Origin: Ruegeria aquimaris
GTDB lineage: Bacteria; Pseudomonadota; Alphaproteobacteria; Rhodobacterales; Rhodobacteraceae
Assembly: GCF_025751555.1 (NCBI RefSeq)
Contig: NZ_JAOWLB010000008.1
Location: 62,001-126,000 of the forward strand
Reading direction: 5' to 3'
Length of the DNA: 64,000 nt
Positions 29,033-37,341 of the stretch are shown here, piece by piece. Positions within the stretch are counted from its first letter, which is position 1; each line of letters begins with the position of its first letter. The notes beneath the pieces are model-generated. The model was not told the origin of the DNA. It made no database searches and worked only from the letters and a program-made list of their open reading frames with translations. Position numbers and translations under genes: made by a program.

Positions 29033-30010
29033 GTGGCTCTAGAAGATGCGAAGAATGCGGTCGACGAGGCGTTCACCGTACCGGAACTCAAGGGGCTGGC
29101 CTTTGAGAACACGTTTGGCGGGGCGGTGTCCTTCCTGCGACGGCTTTATACGAAGAACCTGCAAGGCGTCGATGTAGCGGTGACGGGCGTGCCGTTCGAT
29201 CAGGCGGTGACCAACCGGACCGGCACCCGGATGGGACCGCGCGCCATCCGCGAGGCGAGCACGCTGCAATCCACGGACGAGCCCTATGGCTGGCCCTTCG
29301 GGGCGCTGAGCGAGCTGGCCATTGTCGACTATGGCGATCTGGCCTTTGATTATGCCGATGTGGCGGCCTTTCCGGACCGTCTGACCGACCATATCCGCAC
29401 CATTCTTGCTGCGGATGTGCCGACAGTGGCGCTGGGGGGTGATCACTATATCAGCTTCCCGATCCTCAAGGCCTATGCCGAGAAATACGGGCCGATGTCG
29501 CTGGTGCATTTCGATGCCCATTCCGACACCTGGGCCGATGACAACATGGAGCGGATCGACCACGGCACCATGTTCTACAAGGCGGTGAAGCTTGGGCTGG
29601 TGGATCCGGCGCGCTCGGTGCAGATTGGGATCCGCACCACCAACCCGGACACGATGGGGTTCAACATCATCGACGCGCGCGCGGTCGAGGAGCGTGGCCC
29701 GGCAGCGGTCGCCAGACAGGTGCGCGAGATCGTGGGTGATCATCCGGTCTATCTGACCTTTGACATCGACGCGCTGGACCCGGCCTATGCCCCCGGCACC
29801 GGCACGCCGGTCTGGGGCGGGCTCAGTTCCAGACAGGCCGCGATCATGCTGCGTGACCTGGGTGGGATCAACATCAAGGGCGGTGACGTGGTCGAGGTCT
29901 CGCCACCCTATGACACCACCGGCGCCACAGCCATCGCGGGGGCGCATGTGGCGACCCAGATCATCTGCCTGTTGGGCTGGCACAAATGCTGCGGCGACGC
30001 GGTGGGCTGA
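29033..30010 (+). CDS. agmatinase-family ureohydrolase (first of two)
   Basis: Binuclear manganese ureohydrolase of 325 aa that releases urea from a guanidino compound. Ligand motifs are GGDHY (135-139), DAHSD (161-165) and FDIDALDPAYAPG (243-255). The start is GTG at 29033 behind AAGGAGG. It may be an agmatinase, guanidinobutyrase or guanidinopropionase; residues that discriminate are not settled. A second paralogue (31090) has clearer agmatinase length, and the two differ in metal-loop detail (DAHSDT against DAHADVN). Confidence 0.88.
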   Translation: MALEDAKNAVDEAFTVPELKGLAFENTFGGAVSFLRRLYTKNLQGVDVAVTGVPFDQAVTNRTGTRMGPRAIREASTLQSTDEPYGWPFGALSELAIVDYGDLAFDYADVAAFPDRLTDHIRTILAADVPTVALGGDHYISFPILKAYAEKYGPMSLVHFDAHSDTWADDNMERIDHGTMFYKAVKLGLVDPARSVQIGIRTTNPDTMGFNIIDARAVEERGPAAVARQVREIVGDHPVYLTFDIDALDPAYAPGTGTPVWGGLSSRQAAIMLRDLGGINIKGGDVVEVSPPYDTTGATAIAGAHVATQIICLLGWHKCCGDAVG

Positions 30011-30021
30011 GACGCGGTATT

Positions 30022-30050
30022 GCCGCCGCCGCTGCTTGAGCGGAGGCGGC
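30022..30050. terminator. hairpin between convergent ureohydrolase and VOC genes
   Basis: GCCGCCGCCGCT (30022-30033) and AGCGGAGGCGGC (30039-30050) form a 12-position stem with one mismatch and a 5-nt loop. It directly precedes the VOC stop codon. There is no T run, so intrinsic termination is uncertain. Confidence 0.45.
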
Positions 30051-30428
30051 TCAGCCGGGCTGGCTCAGATCCTGAGCCAGCATCAGCGCATTGCCGTCCG
30101 GGTCATAGAAGGTGGCGGTGCTCACCATGCCCTCGATCGTCTCGGTCGAGCCGTCAAAGCGGATGCCCGCCGCCTCCATCGCGGCGCGAGCGACGGCGAT
30201 ATCGGCCACGCCGAACACCGGCACGCTGTTGCCCAGCGCCGGTTCCGCCTGCTCGCCCAGACCCAGGGTCACGCCCGGTGTCAGGGTATGCATCTCGCTC
30301 CAGCCCGCGTCGTCGATGTGATGGATCAGTTCGAATCCCAATGTCTCGCGGTACCATTCGGCGCTGGCGTGGCGGTCCCGGACCGACAGCGCCAGTGTGA
30401 TCGTGTTGTCCAATGTGACGAGGGGCAT
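30051..30428 (-). CDS. VOC/glyoxalase-family protein (125 aa)
   Basis: Small vicinal-oxygen-chelate protein. The two beta-alpha-beta-beta-beta units are visible: TITLALSVRDRHASAEWYRETLGFELIHH and VFGVADIAVARAAMEAAGIRFDG, ending with FYDPDGNALMLAQDL, the usual VOC closing motif. It may be a glyoxalase, dioxygenase or resistance protein. It is divergent from an HxlR-like regulator with a palindrome between them, so it is probably that regulator's target. Confidence 0.85.
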   Translation of the reverse strand: MPLVTLDNTITLALSVRDRHASAEWYRETLGFELIHHIDDAGWSEMHTLTPGVTLGLGEQAEPALGNSVPVFGVADIAVARAAMEAAGIRFDGSTETIEGMVSTATFYDPDGNALMLAQDLSQPG

Positions 30429-30450
30429 GGGGTTTATCCTTTGTGTGAAA

Positions 30451-30463
30451 TATAGTAACTATA
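30451..30463. promoter_or_regulatory. palindromic operator candidate of the HxlR-like regulator
   Basis: TATAGTAACTATA is a perfect 6-1-6 palindrome in the 39-bp gap between the divergent VOC and HxlR-like genes. AT-rich palindromes at this position are typical HxlR operators. It ends 4 bp before the regulator's start codon and overlaps a TATACT -10-like sequence, which suits autorepression. Confidence 0.6.
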
Positions 30464-30467
30464 CTTT

Positions 30468-31004
30468 ATGGACATAAACCTGCTTGTCAAGCTGACCGCG
30501 CGGGCATGGTCCCTGCCAATCCTTGCCAACCTGCATCAGGGCGTGCCGGGGCGGCAGGCGCCGCTGCTGGCCGCGACCGGTGCGGGGCGCACCGCCTTTG
30601 CCGCAAGCCTGGTGCATCTCGCGCAGCTTGGTCTGCTGGAGCGTAACCCCGGCCATGGGCACCCGCTGCGGCCCGAATTCCGGCTGACCGCATCCGGGCG
30701 GGAGGCCGCCGCGATGGCGGCCCGGCTGCTTGGCACCGTGCCTTGCGCCGACGGTGCCTTGCTGCGGCGCAGCTGGACGGTGCCGATCCTGGCGTTGACC
30801 GGACAGCCCAGGCGGTTTTCGGCGATCCGGTCGGAGCTGTCTCCGATCACCGACCGGGCGCTGTCGGTGTCGCTGAAACAGCTAGAGGATCATGACTGGC
30901 TGCGGCGTGATCTGGACCTGTCGCAGCGGGTGCCGTTCCCGGTCTATCGCGCGGCGAATCTCGGGTTGGACCTGCATCGCGCCATTGGTCTTGGCCGCGG
31001 ATAG
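30468..31004 (+). CDS. HxlR-like winged-helix regulator (178 aa)
   Basis: Transcriptional regulator. The C-terminal half (LLRRSWTVPILALTGQPRRFSAIRSELSPITDRALSVSLKQLEDHDWLRRD) is a good HxlR winged helix; the N-terminal half (TARAWSLPILANLHQGVPGRQAPLLAATGAGRTAFAASLVHLAQLGLLERN) reads as a second, diverged copy. Tandem HxlR half-domains in one chain are less usual than the normal 110-aa dimer. The start lies almost on the promoter, so the mRNA may be leaderless. Likely represses the divergent VOC gene. Confidence 0.75.
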   Translation: MDINLLVKLTARAWSLPILANLHQGVPGRQAPLLAATGAGRTAFAASLVHLAQLGLLERNPGHGHPLRPEFRLTASGREAAAMAARLLGTVPCADGALLRRSWTVPILALTGQPRRFSAIRSELSPITDRALSVSLKQLEDHDWLRRDLDLSQRVPFPVYRAANLGLDLHRAIGLGRG

Positions 31005-31089
31005 GCGCGCGCGGCCCGCACCGGTTTCAGCAATTGTCAGTTGTGCGGAAATCTGGGAAAGCTTGTACCCGAACAGCAGGAGGGCGCGC

Positions 31090-32037
31090 ATGAGCGAATT
31101 CAACCAGCCCATCGGTGGCAACGATCTGGCCCGGTTCTCGGGGCCGAACACCTTTATGCGGCTGCCGCAGGCGCAGGCGCTGGATGGGCTGGACGTGGCG
31201 GTTTTGGGGGTGCCGATGGATATCGGCACCTCGTGGCGTTCTGGCACGCGGTTCGGCCCGAAACAGATCCGGGCGGAAAGCGCCATGATCCGGCCCTATA
31301 ACATGGCAACCGGGGCGGCGCCCTTTGACAGTTTGCAGATCGCCGATATCGGCGATCTGGCGATCAACACGTTTTCGCTGGCCGAGAGCCTGCGCATCAT
31401 CAAGGAGAGCTATGATGCGATCCTGACCCATGACGTGATCCCGGTGGCGATGGGGGGCGATCATTCGATCACCTTGCCGATCCTGCGGGCGATTGCGGCC
31501 AAGCATGGCCCGGTGGCGCTGGTGCATGTGGATGCCCATGCCGATGTGAACGACCAGATGTTCGGCGAGCGCGAAACGCACGGCACCGTGTTCCGCCGCG
31601 CCTATGAGGAAGGGCTGATCCAGCCCGACAAGACCTATCAGATCGGCATTCGCGGCTCGGGCTATGCCGCCACCGATTTTACCGAGGCGCAGGGTTGGGG
31701 ATTTCAGCATTTCCCGGCCTGGGAGCTGTGGCACCGCAGCCTGAAGCCCTTGGGCGACGAGATCCGCCGCGATATCGGCGACCGGCCGGTCTATGTCACC
31801 TATGACATCGACAGTCTGGACCCGGCCTATGCGCCCGGCACCGGCACGCCGGAGATCGGCGGGCTGACGACGCCACAGGCGCTGGAACTGATCCACGCGC
31901 TGAAGGGGCTGAACATCGTCGGCTGCGATCTGGTCGAGGTATCGCCGCCCTATGACACTTCGGGCAATACGGCGCTGACGGCGGCGAACCTTCTCTATGA
32001 GCTGATCTGTGTGTTGCCGGGGGTGACGGCCCGGTGA
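31090..32037 (+). CDS. speB: agmatinase
   Basis: Hydrolyses agmatine to putrescine and urea; 315 aa, the usual length. Binuclear Mn ligands are in GGDHS (122-126), DAHADVN (148-154) and DIDSLDPAYAPG (239-250). The start ATG at 31090 follows AGGAGG; the longer in-frame extension is unlike the family and overlaps the HxlR-like gene. Its stop overlaps the next start (GTGA). It is the second ureohydrolase within 2 kb. Confidence 0.9.
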   Translation: MSEFNQPIGGNDLARFSGPNTFMRLPQAQALDGLDVAVLGVPMDIGTSWRSGTRFGPKQIRAESAMIRPYNMATGAAPFDSLQIADIGDLAINTFSLAESLRIIKESYDAILTHDVIPVAMGGDHSITLPILRAIAAKHGPVALVHVDAHADVNDQMFGERETHGTVFRRAYEEGLIQPDKTYQIGIRGSGYAATDFTEAQGWGFQHFPAWELWHRSLKPLGDEIRRDIGDRPVYVTYDIDSLDPAYAPGTGTPEIGGLTTPQALELIHALKGLNIVGCDLVEVSPPYDTSGNTALTAANLLYELICVLPGVTAR

Positions 32038-32438
32038 AGGTTATGGCGTGGCTTCTGGCTGTGCTGGTCGTGCTTGGGCTCGGCTGGATCCGGTTGGCTC
32101 CATCGGACCCGGCGCGCTGGCACCAGCGCCCCGAGGTGGCGGCGGACCGCGACATGAAGGGCGGTGTTCTGCGCGCGGTGACGACCGGGCCCGAGGGGCT
32201 GGCGCGGCTGGACACGGTGGTCCGCGCCGCACCGCGCACGCGGGTGCTGGCCGGGTCGGTCGGGCAGGGTATGGTAACCTATGTCACTCGCAGCCGGGTA
32301 TTCGGATTTCCCGATTACACCACCGCCTGGCAGGATGGCGCTACGCTGCGGATCTGGGCGCGGCTCAGGTTCGGGCGCTCAGATCTTGGGGTAAACCGCG
32401 ACCGTGTCGATCAGTGGCTGGCGGCGCTGGGGTACTAG
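32034..32438 (+). CDS. DUF1499 domain protein (134 aa)
   Basis: Probable membrane-anchored protein: residues 3-20 form a single hydrophobic helix (VMAWLLAVLVVLGLGWI), then a DUF1499-like domain (TRVLAGSVGQGMVTYVTRSRVFGFPDYTTAWQDGATLRIWARLRFGRSDLGVNRDRVDQWLAAL). Function unknown. The GTG start overlaps the speB stop by 4 nt. Its last 60 nt overlap, tail to tail, the small secreted-protein gene on the other strand. Confidence 0.78.
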   Translation: MKVMAWLLAVLVVLGLGWIRLAPSDPARWHQRPEVAADRDMKGGVLRAVTTGPEGLARLDTVVRAAPRTRVLAGSVGQGMVTYVTRSRVFGFPDYTTAWQDGATLRIWARLRFGRSDLGVNRDRVDQWLAALGY

Positions 32439-32672
32439 GCCTGACGACAGGCAGCCCTTTGACACCTCGCGCCACATCGGCACGTTCAGCGACATCTGGC
32501 ATTGCGCCATGAACATGCGCCCGTCGACTTGCAGGCAGATGGTTTCCCCCAGTTCCACCCGGCTGCCGGATGTGTCGGTGCAATAGCAGTCGATGGTCTT
32601 GCCGCCCGGACCGACAACATCGGCCAGCGCCGGGGACGCGATGAGCAGCATGAGGGCGAGAATCCGTATCAT
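32379..32672 (-). CDS. small secreted hypothetical protein (97 aa)
   Basis: No function recognised. A signal peptide (MIRILALMLLIASPALA, cleavage before DVVGPGG) leads to a mature domain with four cysteines (DCYCTDTS, ICLQVDG, AQCQMSL and KGC), likely disulfide-bonded in the periplasm. An ATG 6 nt earlier is an alternative start. The C-terminal codons overlap the convergent DUF1499 gene by 60 nt. Both signal peptide and cysteine pattern support a real gene. Confidence 0.72.
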   Translation of the reverse strand: MIRILALMLLIASPALADVVGPGGKTIDCYCTDTSGSRVELGETICLQVDGRMFMAQCQMSLNVPMWREVSKGCLSSGLVPQRRQPLIDTVAVYPKI

Positions 32673-32734
32673 GCCCATAAGCTAGCACAGCCCAGCCCCT
32701 TGACCAACGCCCCCGGATATCGGACACCGCCGCA

Positions 32735-33790
32735 ATGATCCCAGAAGAACGCCTCGACCAGATCACCCAGCGCTTCCAGTATCTGGAGGCGGCCATGGCC
32801 GATGGCGCCTCGGGCGGCGATATCGCGCGGCTGGCCAAGGAATATTCCGACCTGCGTCCGGTGGTCGAGCAAATTGCCGCCTGGCGGCAATTGCGCGCCG
32901 ACATGGCCGACGCAAAAGAGATGCTGTCGGACCCGGACATGAAGGCACTAGCCGAGGAGGAACTGCCGGTCTTGAAGGCGCGCCTGCCCGAGGCCGAACG
33001 CGCGCTGCAACTGGCGCTGTTGCCCAAGGACGAGGCCGACGCGCGGCCTGCGATGTTGGAAATCCGGCCCGGAACCGGGGGCGACGAGGCGGCCTTGTTC
33101 GCGGGTGACTTGCTGCGCATGTATCAGCGTCATGCCGAGGCGCGCGGCTGGAAGCTGGAACTGATCGAACTGCAAGAGACCGAGCTGGGCGGCATCAAGG
33201 AAGTGGTGGCCCGGATCAGCGGCGAGAATGTCTTTGCCCGGTTGAAATACGAGAGCGGCGTGCACCGGGTACAGCGGGTGCCCGAGACCGAGAGCGGCGG
33301 GCGCATCCATACCTCGGCGGCCACCGTGGCCGTGTTGCCCGAGGCGCAGGATGTGGATATCCAGATCGACCCGGGCGATATCCGCATCGACACGATGCGG
33401 TCGTCTGGTGCGGGCGGGCAGCACGTGAACACCACCGATTCGGCGGTACGGATCACCCACTTGCCCAGCGGCATCGTGGTGACCAGTTCCGAGAAATCGC
33501 AGCACCGAAACCGAGAGATCGCCATGCAGGTGCTGAAAACCCGGCTCTACGATCTGGAACGCCAGCGGCTGGACAGCGAACGTTCGGCCAGCCGCTCGGC
33601 GCAAGTGGGGACGGGGGACCGGTCGGAACGCATTCGCACCTACAACTTTCCACAAGGTCGCATGACCGATCACCGGATCAACCTGACGCTCTACAAGCTC
33701 GATGCGGTAATGCAGGGCGATCTGGACGAGGTGATCGACGCGCTGATCGCCGACGGGCAGGCGCGGATGCTGGCCGAGATGGGGCAATGA
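32735..33790 (+). CDS. prfA: peptide chain release factor 1
   Basis: Terminates translation at UAA and UAG. The 351-aa protein has the catalytic GGQ motif at 227-229 ([17 protein letters not shown]) and the RF1 stop-codon tripeptide of P-x-T form, PET at 183-185 (RVPETESGG), which separates it from RF2 (SPF). The domain order is complete. Its stop overlaps the prmC start by 4 nt (ATGA), the standard prfA-prmC coupling. Confidence 0.98.
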   Translation: MIPEERLDQITQRFQYLEAAMADGASGGDIARLAKEYSDLRPVVEQIAAWRQLRADMADAKEMLSDPDMKALAEEELPVLKARLPEAERALQLALLPKDEADARPAMLEIRPGTGGDEAALFAGDLLRMYQRHAEARGWKLELIELQETELGGIKEVVARISGENVFARLKYESGVHRVQRVPETESGGRIHTSAATVAVLPEAQDVDIQIDPGDIRIDTMRSSGAGGQHVNTTDSAVRITHLPSGIVVTSSEKSQHRNREIAMQVLKTRLYDLERQRLDSERSASRSAQVGTGDRSERIRTYNFPQGRMTDHRINLTLYKLDAVMQGDLDEVIDALIADGQARMLAEMGQ

Positions 33791-34629
33791 GCGGGCAGAC
33801 CGCCGCCCAGGCCATGGTTGCCGCCACCGCCCGGCTGCGCGCCGCAGGTGTGCCCGATCCGGCCCGCGACGCGCGGCTGCTCTTGGCCCATGCGGCCCGG
33901 ATCGAGGCCAGCCGCGTGACCCTGATCGCGCCCGAGGATCTGGCCCTGGATATCGCCGAGCGCTACGACCAGCTGATTGCGCTGCGCGCGGTCCGGGTGC
34001 CGGTGTCGCATCTCTTGGGCGAGCGCGAGTTCTATGGCCGCCGGTTCAAGGTTTCGGGCGAGGTGCTGGACCCGCGCCCGGAGACCGAGATTCTGATCGA
34101 GGCGGCGCTGAGTGCGCCTTTTGAACGGGTTCTGGACCTCGGCACCGGATCCGGCTGCATCCTGGTGACGCTTCTGGCCGAACGGCCAGAGGCCACTGGT
34201 GTTGGTGTCGATCTGAGCGAAGCGGCCTGTTTGCAGGCCAGCGCCAACGCGGTGCTGCACCGGGTGGCCGACCGTGCGGATATATGTGCCTCGGACTGGT
34301 TCGCACAGGTGGCCGGGCGGTTCGACCTGATCGTCTCGAACCCGCCCTATATCGCGCTGGCCGAGATGCCGGATCTGGCGCCCGAGGTGATCGAGCACGA
34401 ACCGCAGATGGCGCTGACCGATGGCGGCGACGGGTTGGGCGCCTATCGGCGGATCGCCGCGGGCGCGCCCGATCACCTGCGGCCTGGCGGTCGGCTGATG
34501 GTCGAGATCGGCCCGACACAGGCGCTGGCGGTGTCACAACTCTTCGAAGCGGCGGGTCTGTCGGGCGTCCGGGTGATTCCGGATCTGGACGGGCGCGACC
34601 GTGTCGTCGCGGCAATCTTGCCGGAGTAA
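33787..34629 (+). CDS. prmC: release factor glutamine methyltransferase
   Basis: Methylates the GGQ glutamine of release factors. The 280-aa enzyme has the substrate-binding helical N-terminus, [18 protein letters not shown] (about 72-89), the SAM-binding [16 protein letters not shown] (115-130) and the catalytic NPPY (185-188). Partner prfA is immediately upstream and overlapping. Confidence 0.97.
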   Translation: MSGQTAAQAMVAATARLRAAGVPDPARDARLLLAHAARIEASRVTLIAPEDLALDIAERYDQLIALRAVRVPVSHLLGEREFYGRRFKVSGEVLDPRPETEILIEAALSAPFERVLDLGTGSGCILVTLLAERPEATGVGVDLSEAACLQASANAVLHRVADRADICASDWFAQVAGRFDLIVSNPPYIALAEMPDLAPEVIEHEPQMALTDGGDGLGAYRRIAAGAPDHLRPGGRLMVEIGPTQALAVSQLFEAAGLSGVRVIPDLDGRDRVVAAILPE

Positions 34630-34863
34630 CCCGTTCGGGTGAGGCGCAAATGTGCCAATCCTGATCAAAATGCTGATATTTTTCTGCCAAACCTCTTGTC
34701 TGTGGCGGCTGGACGTGTTTACTCAGGGGTGTCGCGGCCCTTGATGCGCAGGTTACGGTGCATCCCCGACAACACGCCCAAAAAGTCGATGTCCCGGCAA
34801 CACGTTCCGCAAGCGGCATCGAGGGGTTCATCGGCAGAGACCAACAAGGCTGACGTTAACACT

Positions 34864-35508
34864 ATGAGATCGTCCAAATCCCGTTCGCGGTCGAAGAACA
34901 ACCGCAACCGGCCCACTGGCGGCAATGTCGTCAACCGCGTGTTCGACAGCTCCGGCCCCGAGGGCAAGGTGCGCGGCACGCCGCAGCAGATCATCGAGAA
35001 ATACAACCAGCTTGCCCGCGATGCGCAGCTGGCCAATGACCGGGTCGCGGCTGAGAACTTTCAGCAACATGCCGAACATTACACCAGGCTGCTGAGCGAG
35101 GCGCAGCGCGAGATTGACGCGCGCCGCGAAGAGCAGGAGCGTCACAACCGCGAACGTCAGGCCGAGCGCGACCGCGAACGGGCCGAACGGCAGGAGCGGG
35201 AAAGCAACACACCCGCGGATCTGGCCGATGCGCCGCAGCCGAGCGTGCTGGACATCGAATCGAACGACCAGGCCGAGGATGACTCGGGACTGGTGGAAAC
35301 GCCCGAAAGCCGTGGCGGTGGCCGTCTGAAACGCAAGGAACCGGCGCCGCAGGGCGCCGTATCCGAGCCCGAGGCGGCAGCCGAGCCCGAGGGTGCGGCC
35401 GAGCCCAAACCCAAAAAGCCGCGCCGCCCGCGGACACGCAAACCCGTGGCGGCGGACGAGCCGACTGATCCGCAGCCCGGTGGGGACCCCGCCGAAGCGG
35501 CAGAATAA
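34864..35508 (+). CDS. DUF4167 domain protein (214 aa)
   Basis: Alphaproteobacterial protein of unknown function. The N-terminal DUF4167 domain (about residues 10-80) starts with an Arg/Asn-rich stretch (RSRSKNNRNRPTGGNVVNRVFDSSGPEGKVRGTPQQ) and continues IIEKYNQLARDAQLANDRVAAENFQQHAEHY; a charged Glu/Arg coiled coil follows, then a low-complexity Ala/Glu/Pro tail with a basic patch (KPKKPRRPRTRKP). The basic, RNA-like character suggests nucleic-acid contact, which is inference. A 234-nt gap with possible leader structure precedes it, and a strong terminator follows. Confidence 0.83.
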   Translation: MRSSKSRSRSKNNRNRPTGGNVVNRVFDSSGPEGKVRGTPQQIIEKYNQLARDAQLANDRVAAENFQQHAEHYTRLLSEAQREIDARREEQERHNRERQAERDRERAERQERESNTPADLADAPQPSVLDIESNDQAEDDSGLVETPESRGGGRLKRKEPAPQGAVSEPEAAAEPEGAAEPKPKKPRRPRTRKPVAADEPTDPQPGGDPAEAAE

Positions 35509-35534
35509 ACGGGTCCGATCCTGAACAGACGCGC

Positions 35535-35562
35535 GCACCGCCCAATCGGGCGGTGCTTTTTT
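35535..35562 (+). terminator. intrinsic terminator after the DUF4167 gene
   Basis: GCACCGCCC (35535-35543), loop AATC, GGGCGGTGC (35548-35556), then six T residues (35557-35562): a perfect 9-bp stem with a U tract. Confidence 0.92.
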
Positions 35563-35680
35563 GTTGTTACGGGGGAATTGACCGAATCTGTGGCTTGCGG
35601 CACCGTTTGGCTGCTCAAGTCGGCAGGCAGTGAGTTTAATCGGTGTGTGCCATAACGCTCCTTTGACTTGGGAAACTGCC

Positions 35681-37255
35681 ATGGAAACCAATATCGCCGC
35701 ACCCCGCCGCACCCGTCGCCGCACAGCGCCAGCCCCGGAAATCACAACACCCGATGCATTCCGCGCATCGCCCGTATCGCTGGCGCAAACCCGGTTCGGG
35801 TTCCTGTCGGGCGACCAGATCTCCGATCTGCGCCGCCGCAGTCTTGATCTGCTGGCCGATTACGGCGTCGTGATCATCCATCCCCGCGCCCGCGCCGCGC
35901 TGCTGGCGGCGGGCGCCACGCCCGGGCGCGATGCCGACCGGCTGCGCTTTCCACGTGAACTGGTCGAGGAGGCGATTGCCGAGGCGCCGCGCGACTTTGC
36001 GCTTGCGGGCAAGCGGCGCGCGCTTGACCTGACCATTCCCCGGGCGGACGGCGGTTTCATCATGCGCACTGGCACCGGCGCGCATGGCTATGTCGACCCG
36101 CGCGATACCAGGTATCGCAATCTGGACCTGAAAGCGGTGCGCGAGATGGCCGCCGTGGCCAGCGGGTTGAACCAGATCGGCTTCATCGCGCATCCGTTTG
36201 TGCATGGCGTGCCCGAGGTGACCGCCGACGTGCATTCCTTTGCCGAGATGGTGTCGCACACCGACAAGCATTGCTGGATGCAGCCCTATGGCAAGGAGAA
36301 CATCGAGTTCCTTCTGAAGATCGCGGCTGTGGCGGCGGGGGGCGAGGCGGCGTTGAAGGCGCATCCGATCACCTCGGTGATCACCTGTTCGTTCTCGCCT
36401 CTGGAATTCAAGTACATGGACACCGAGGTGATCCTGCAAGCGGGGGCACTGGGACTGCCGCTGCATGCCTGCTCGCTGCCCTCGGCGGGCGGAACAGCGC
36501 CGCTCAGCACTGCCGGGCTGGTTCTGATGGCGGCAGCCGAGATCCTGTCGATGCTGACGGTGGCCCATGTGCTGGCGCCGGGGACACCGGTGATCGCGGT
36601 GCCGCTGATGTTCACGCTCGACATGCGGACCGGCTCGGCGCTGCAATCCTGTCCGGAATCGATCCAGGCGGCCTCGATGGCGGTGCAGTTGATGAAACAG
36701 GGGTTCGGCCTGCCGACCCATACCTATGGTTCGGGTTCTGATACGCCGGATGCCGACCACCAGTCGATGGCCGAACGGGCCCTGATCACGCAGACCGTGG
36801 CGCTTTCGGGCGCCGATATCCTGGGCGGGATCGGGCAACTGGAATGCGCCACCGTGTTCAGCCCGGTGCAGGCGGTCCTGGATGACGAGGTGGGCGCGAT
36901 GGTGCGGCGCTTCATGCAACCGGCCGAGATCAGCGCCGAGGCGCTGAACTGGGAGGAAATGTTGAAGGTGCGCGCGGGCGGCCATTTCCTCGACAGTAGC
37001 CATACCCTGGCGCTCTGCCGGGATCAGCACCAGCCGGGCGTGTTCCTGCGGCAGGGACGCGACGATTACGAGAAGTCGGGCCGACGCACCGCATTTGACG
37101 CGGCGCGCGACAAGGCGCTGTCGCTGATCGCCGCCGCGCCGGAGCAGGGGGTCCTGAACGAGGACCAGCGGTGCGAGATTGCCGATATCGTGGCGGCGGC
37201 CGACCGCTTCATCGTGGATGCCGTGCATCATGGCGCGGGGACGCAGGTGATCTGA
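35681..37255 (+). CDS. MttB-family methyltransferase, non-pyrrolysine type
   Basis: Member of the trimethylamine methyltransferase superfamily (COG5598), 524 aa from ATG 35681. There is no in-frame TAG, so it is the non-pyrrolysine group that includes the glycine betaine methyltransferase MtgB. Typical segments are GAHGYVDPRDTRYRNLDL, HSFAEMVSHTDKHCWMQPYG, LQAGALGLPLHACSLPSAGGTAPL and TYGSGSDTPDADHQSMAERALI. No corrinoid protein (MttC-like) or corrinoid:H4folate methyltransferase gene is beside it. The substrate is likely a methylated amine, but which one is unknown. Confidence 0.88.
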   Translation: METNIAAPRRTRRRTAPAPEITTPDAFRASPVSLAQTRFGFLSGDQISDLRRRSLDLLADYGVVIIHPRARAALLAAGATPGRDADRLRFPRELVEEAIAEAPRDFALAGKRRALDLTIPRADGGFIMRTGTGAHGYVDPRDTRYRNLDLKAVREMAAVASGLNQIGFIAHPFVHGVPEVTADVHSFAEMVSHTDKHCWMQPYGKENIEFLLKIAAVAAGGEAALKAHPITSVITCSFSPLEFKYMDTEVILQAGALGLPLHACSLPSAGGTAPLSTAGLVLMAAAEILSMLTVAHVLAPGTPVIAVPLMFTLDMRTGSALQSCPESIQAASMAVQLMKQGFGLPTHTYGSGSDTPDADHQSMAERALITQTVALSGADILGGIGQLECATVFSPVQAVLDDEVGAMVRRFMQPAEISAEALNWEEMLKVRAGGHFLDSSHTLALCRDQHQPGVFLRQGRDDYEKSGRRTAFDAARDKALSLIAAAPEQGVLNEDQRCEIADIVAAADRFIVDAVHHGAGTQVI

Positions 37256-37260
37256 GCCCG

Positions 37261-37329
37261 CCGTTTCCCGGCCCGGGAAACGGCCAGAAAATGGAACATT
37301 TTCTGTGACAGAATTTCGTGGAAATTCTG
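37261..37329. repeat. train of three perfect hairpins between mttB and rsmA
   Basis: Three consecutive perfect inverted repeats: CCGTTTCCCGG-C-CCGGGAAACGG (37261-37283), CAGAAAATG-GAA-CATTTTCTG (37285-37305) and CAGAATTTC-GTG-GAAATTCTG (37309-37329). The second is nearly identical to the AT-rich hairpin of the element after eno. The GGGGGC/GCCCCC module and the GGAGTATTT tail are missing. The genes on both sides are convergent. Confidence 0.9.
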
Positions 37330-37341
37330 CCTTCGCCCGGT

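Noticed and set aside
35681-37255. A pyrrolysine-containing MttB
   Set aside because: The frame is continuous without an internal TAG codon, and no pyl genes are in the window.
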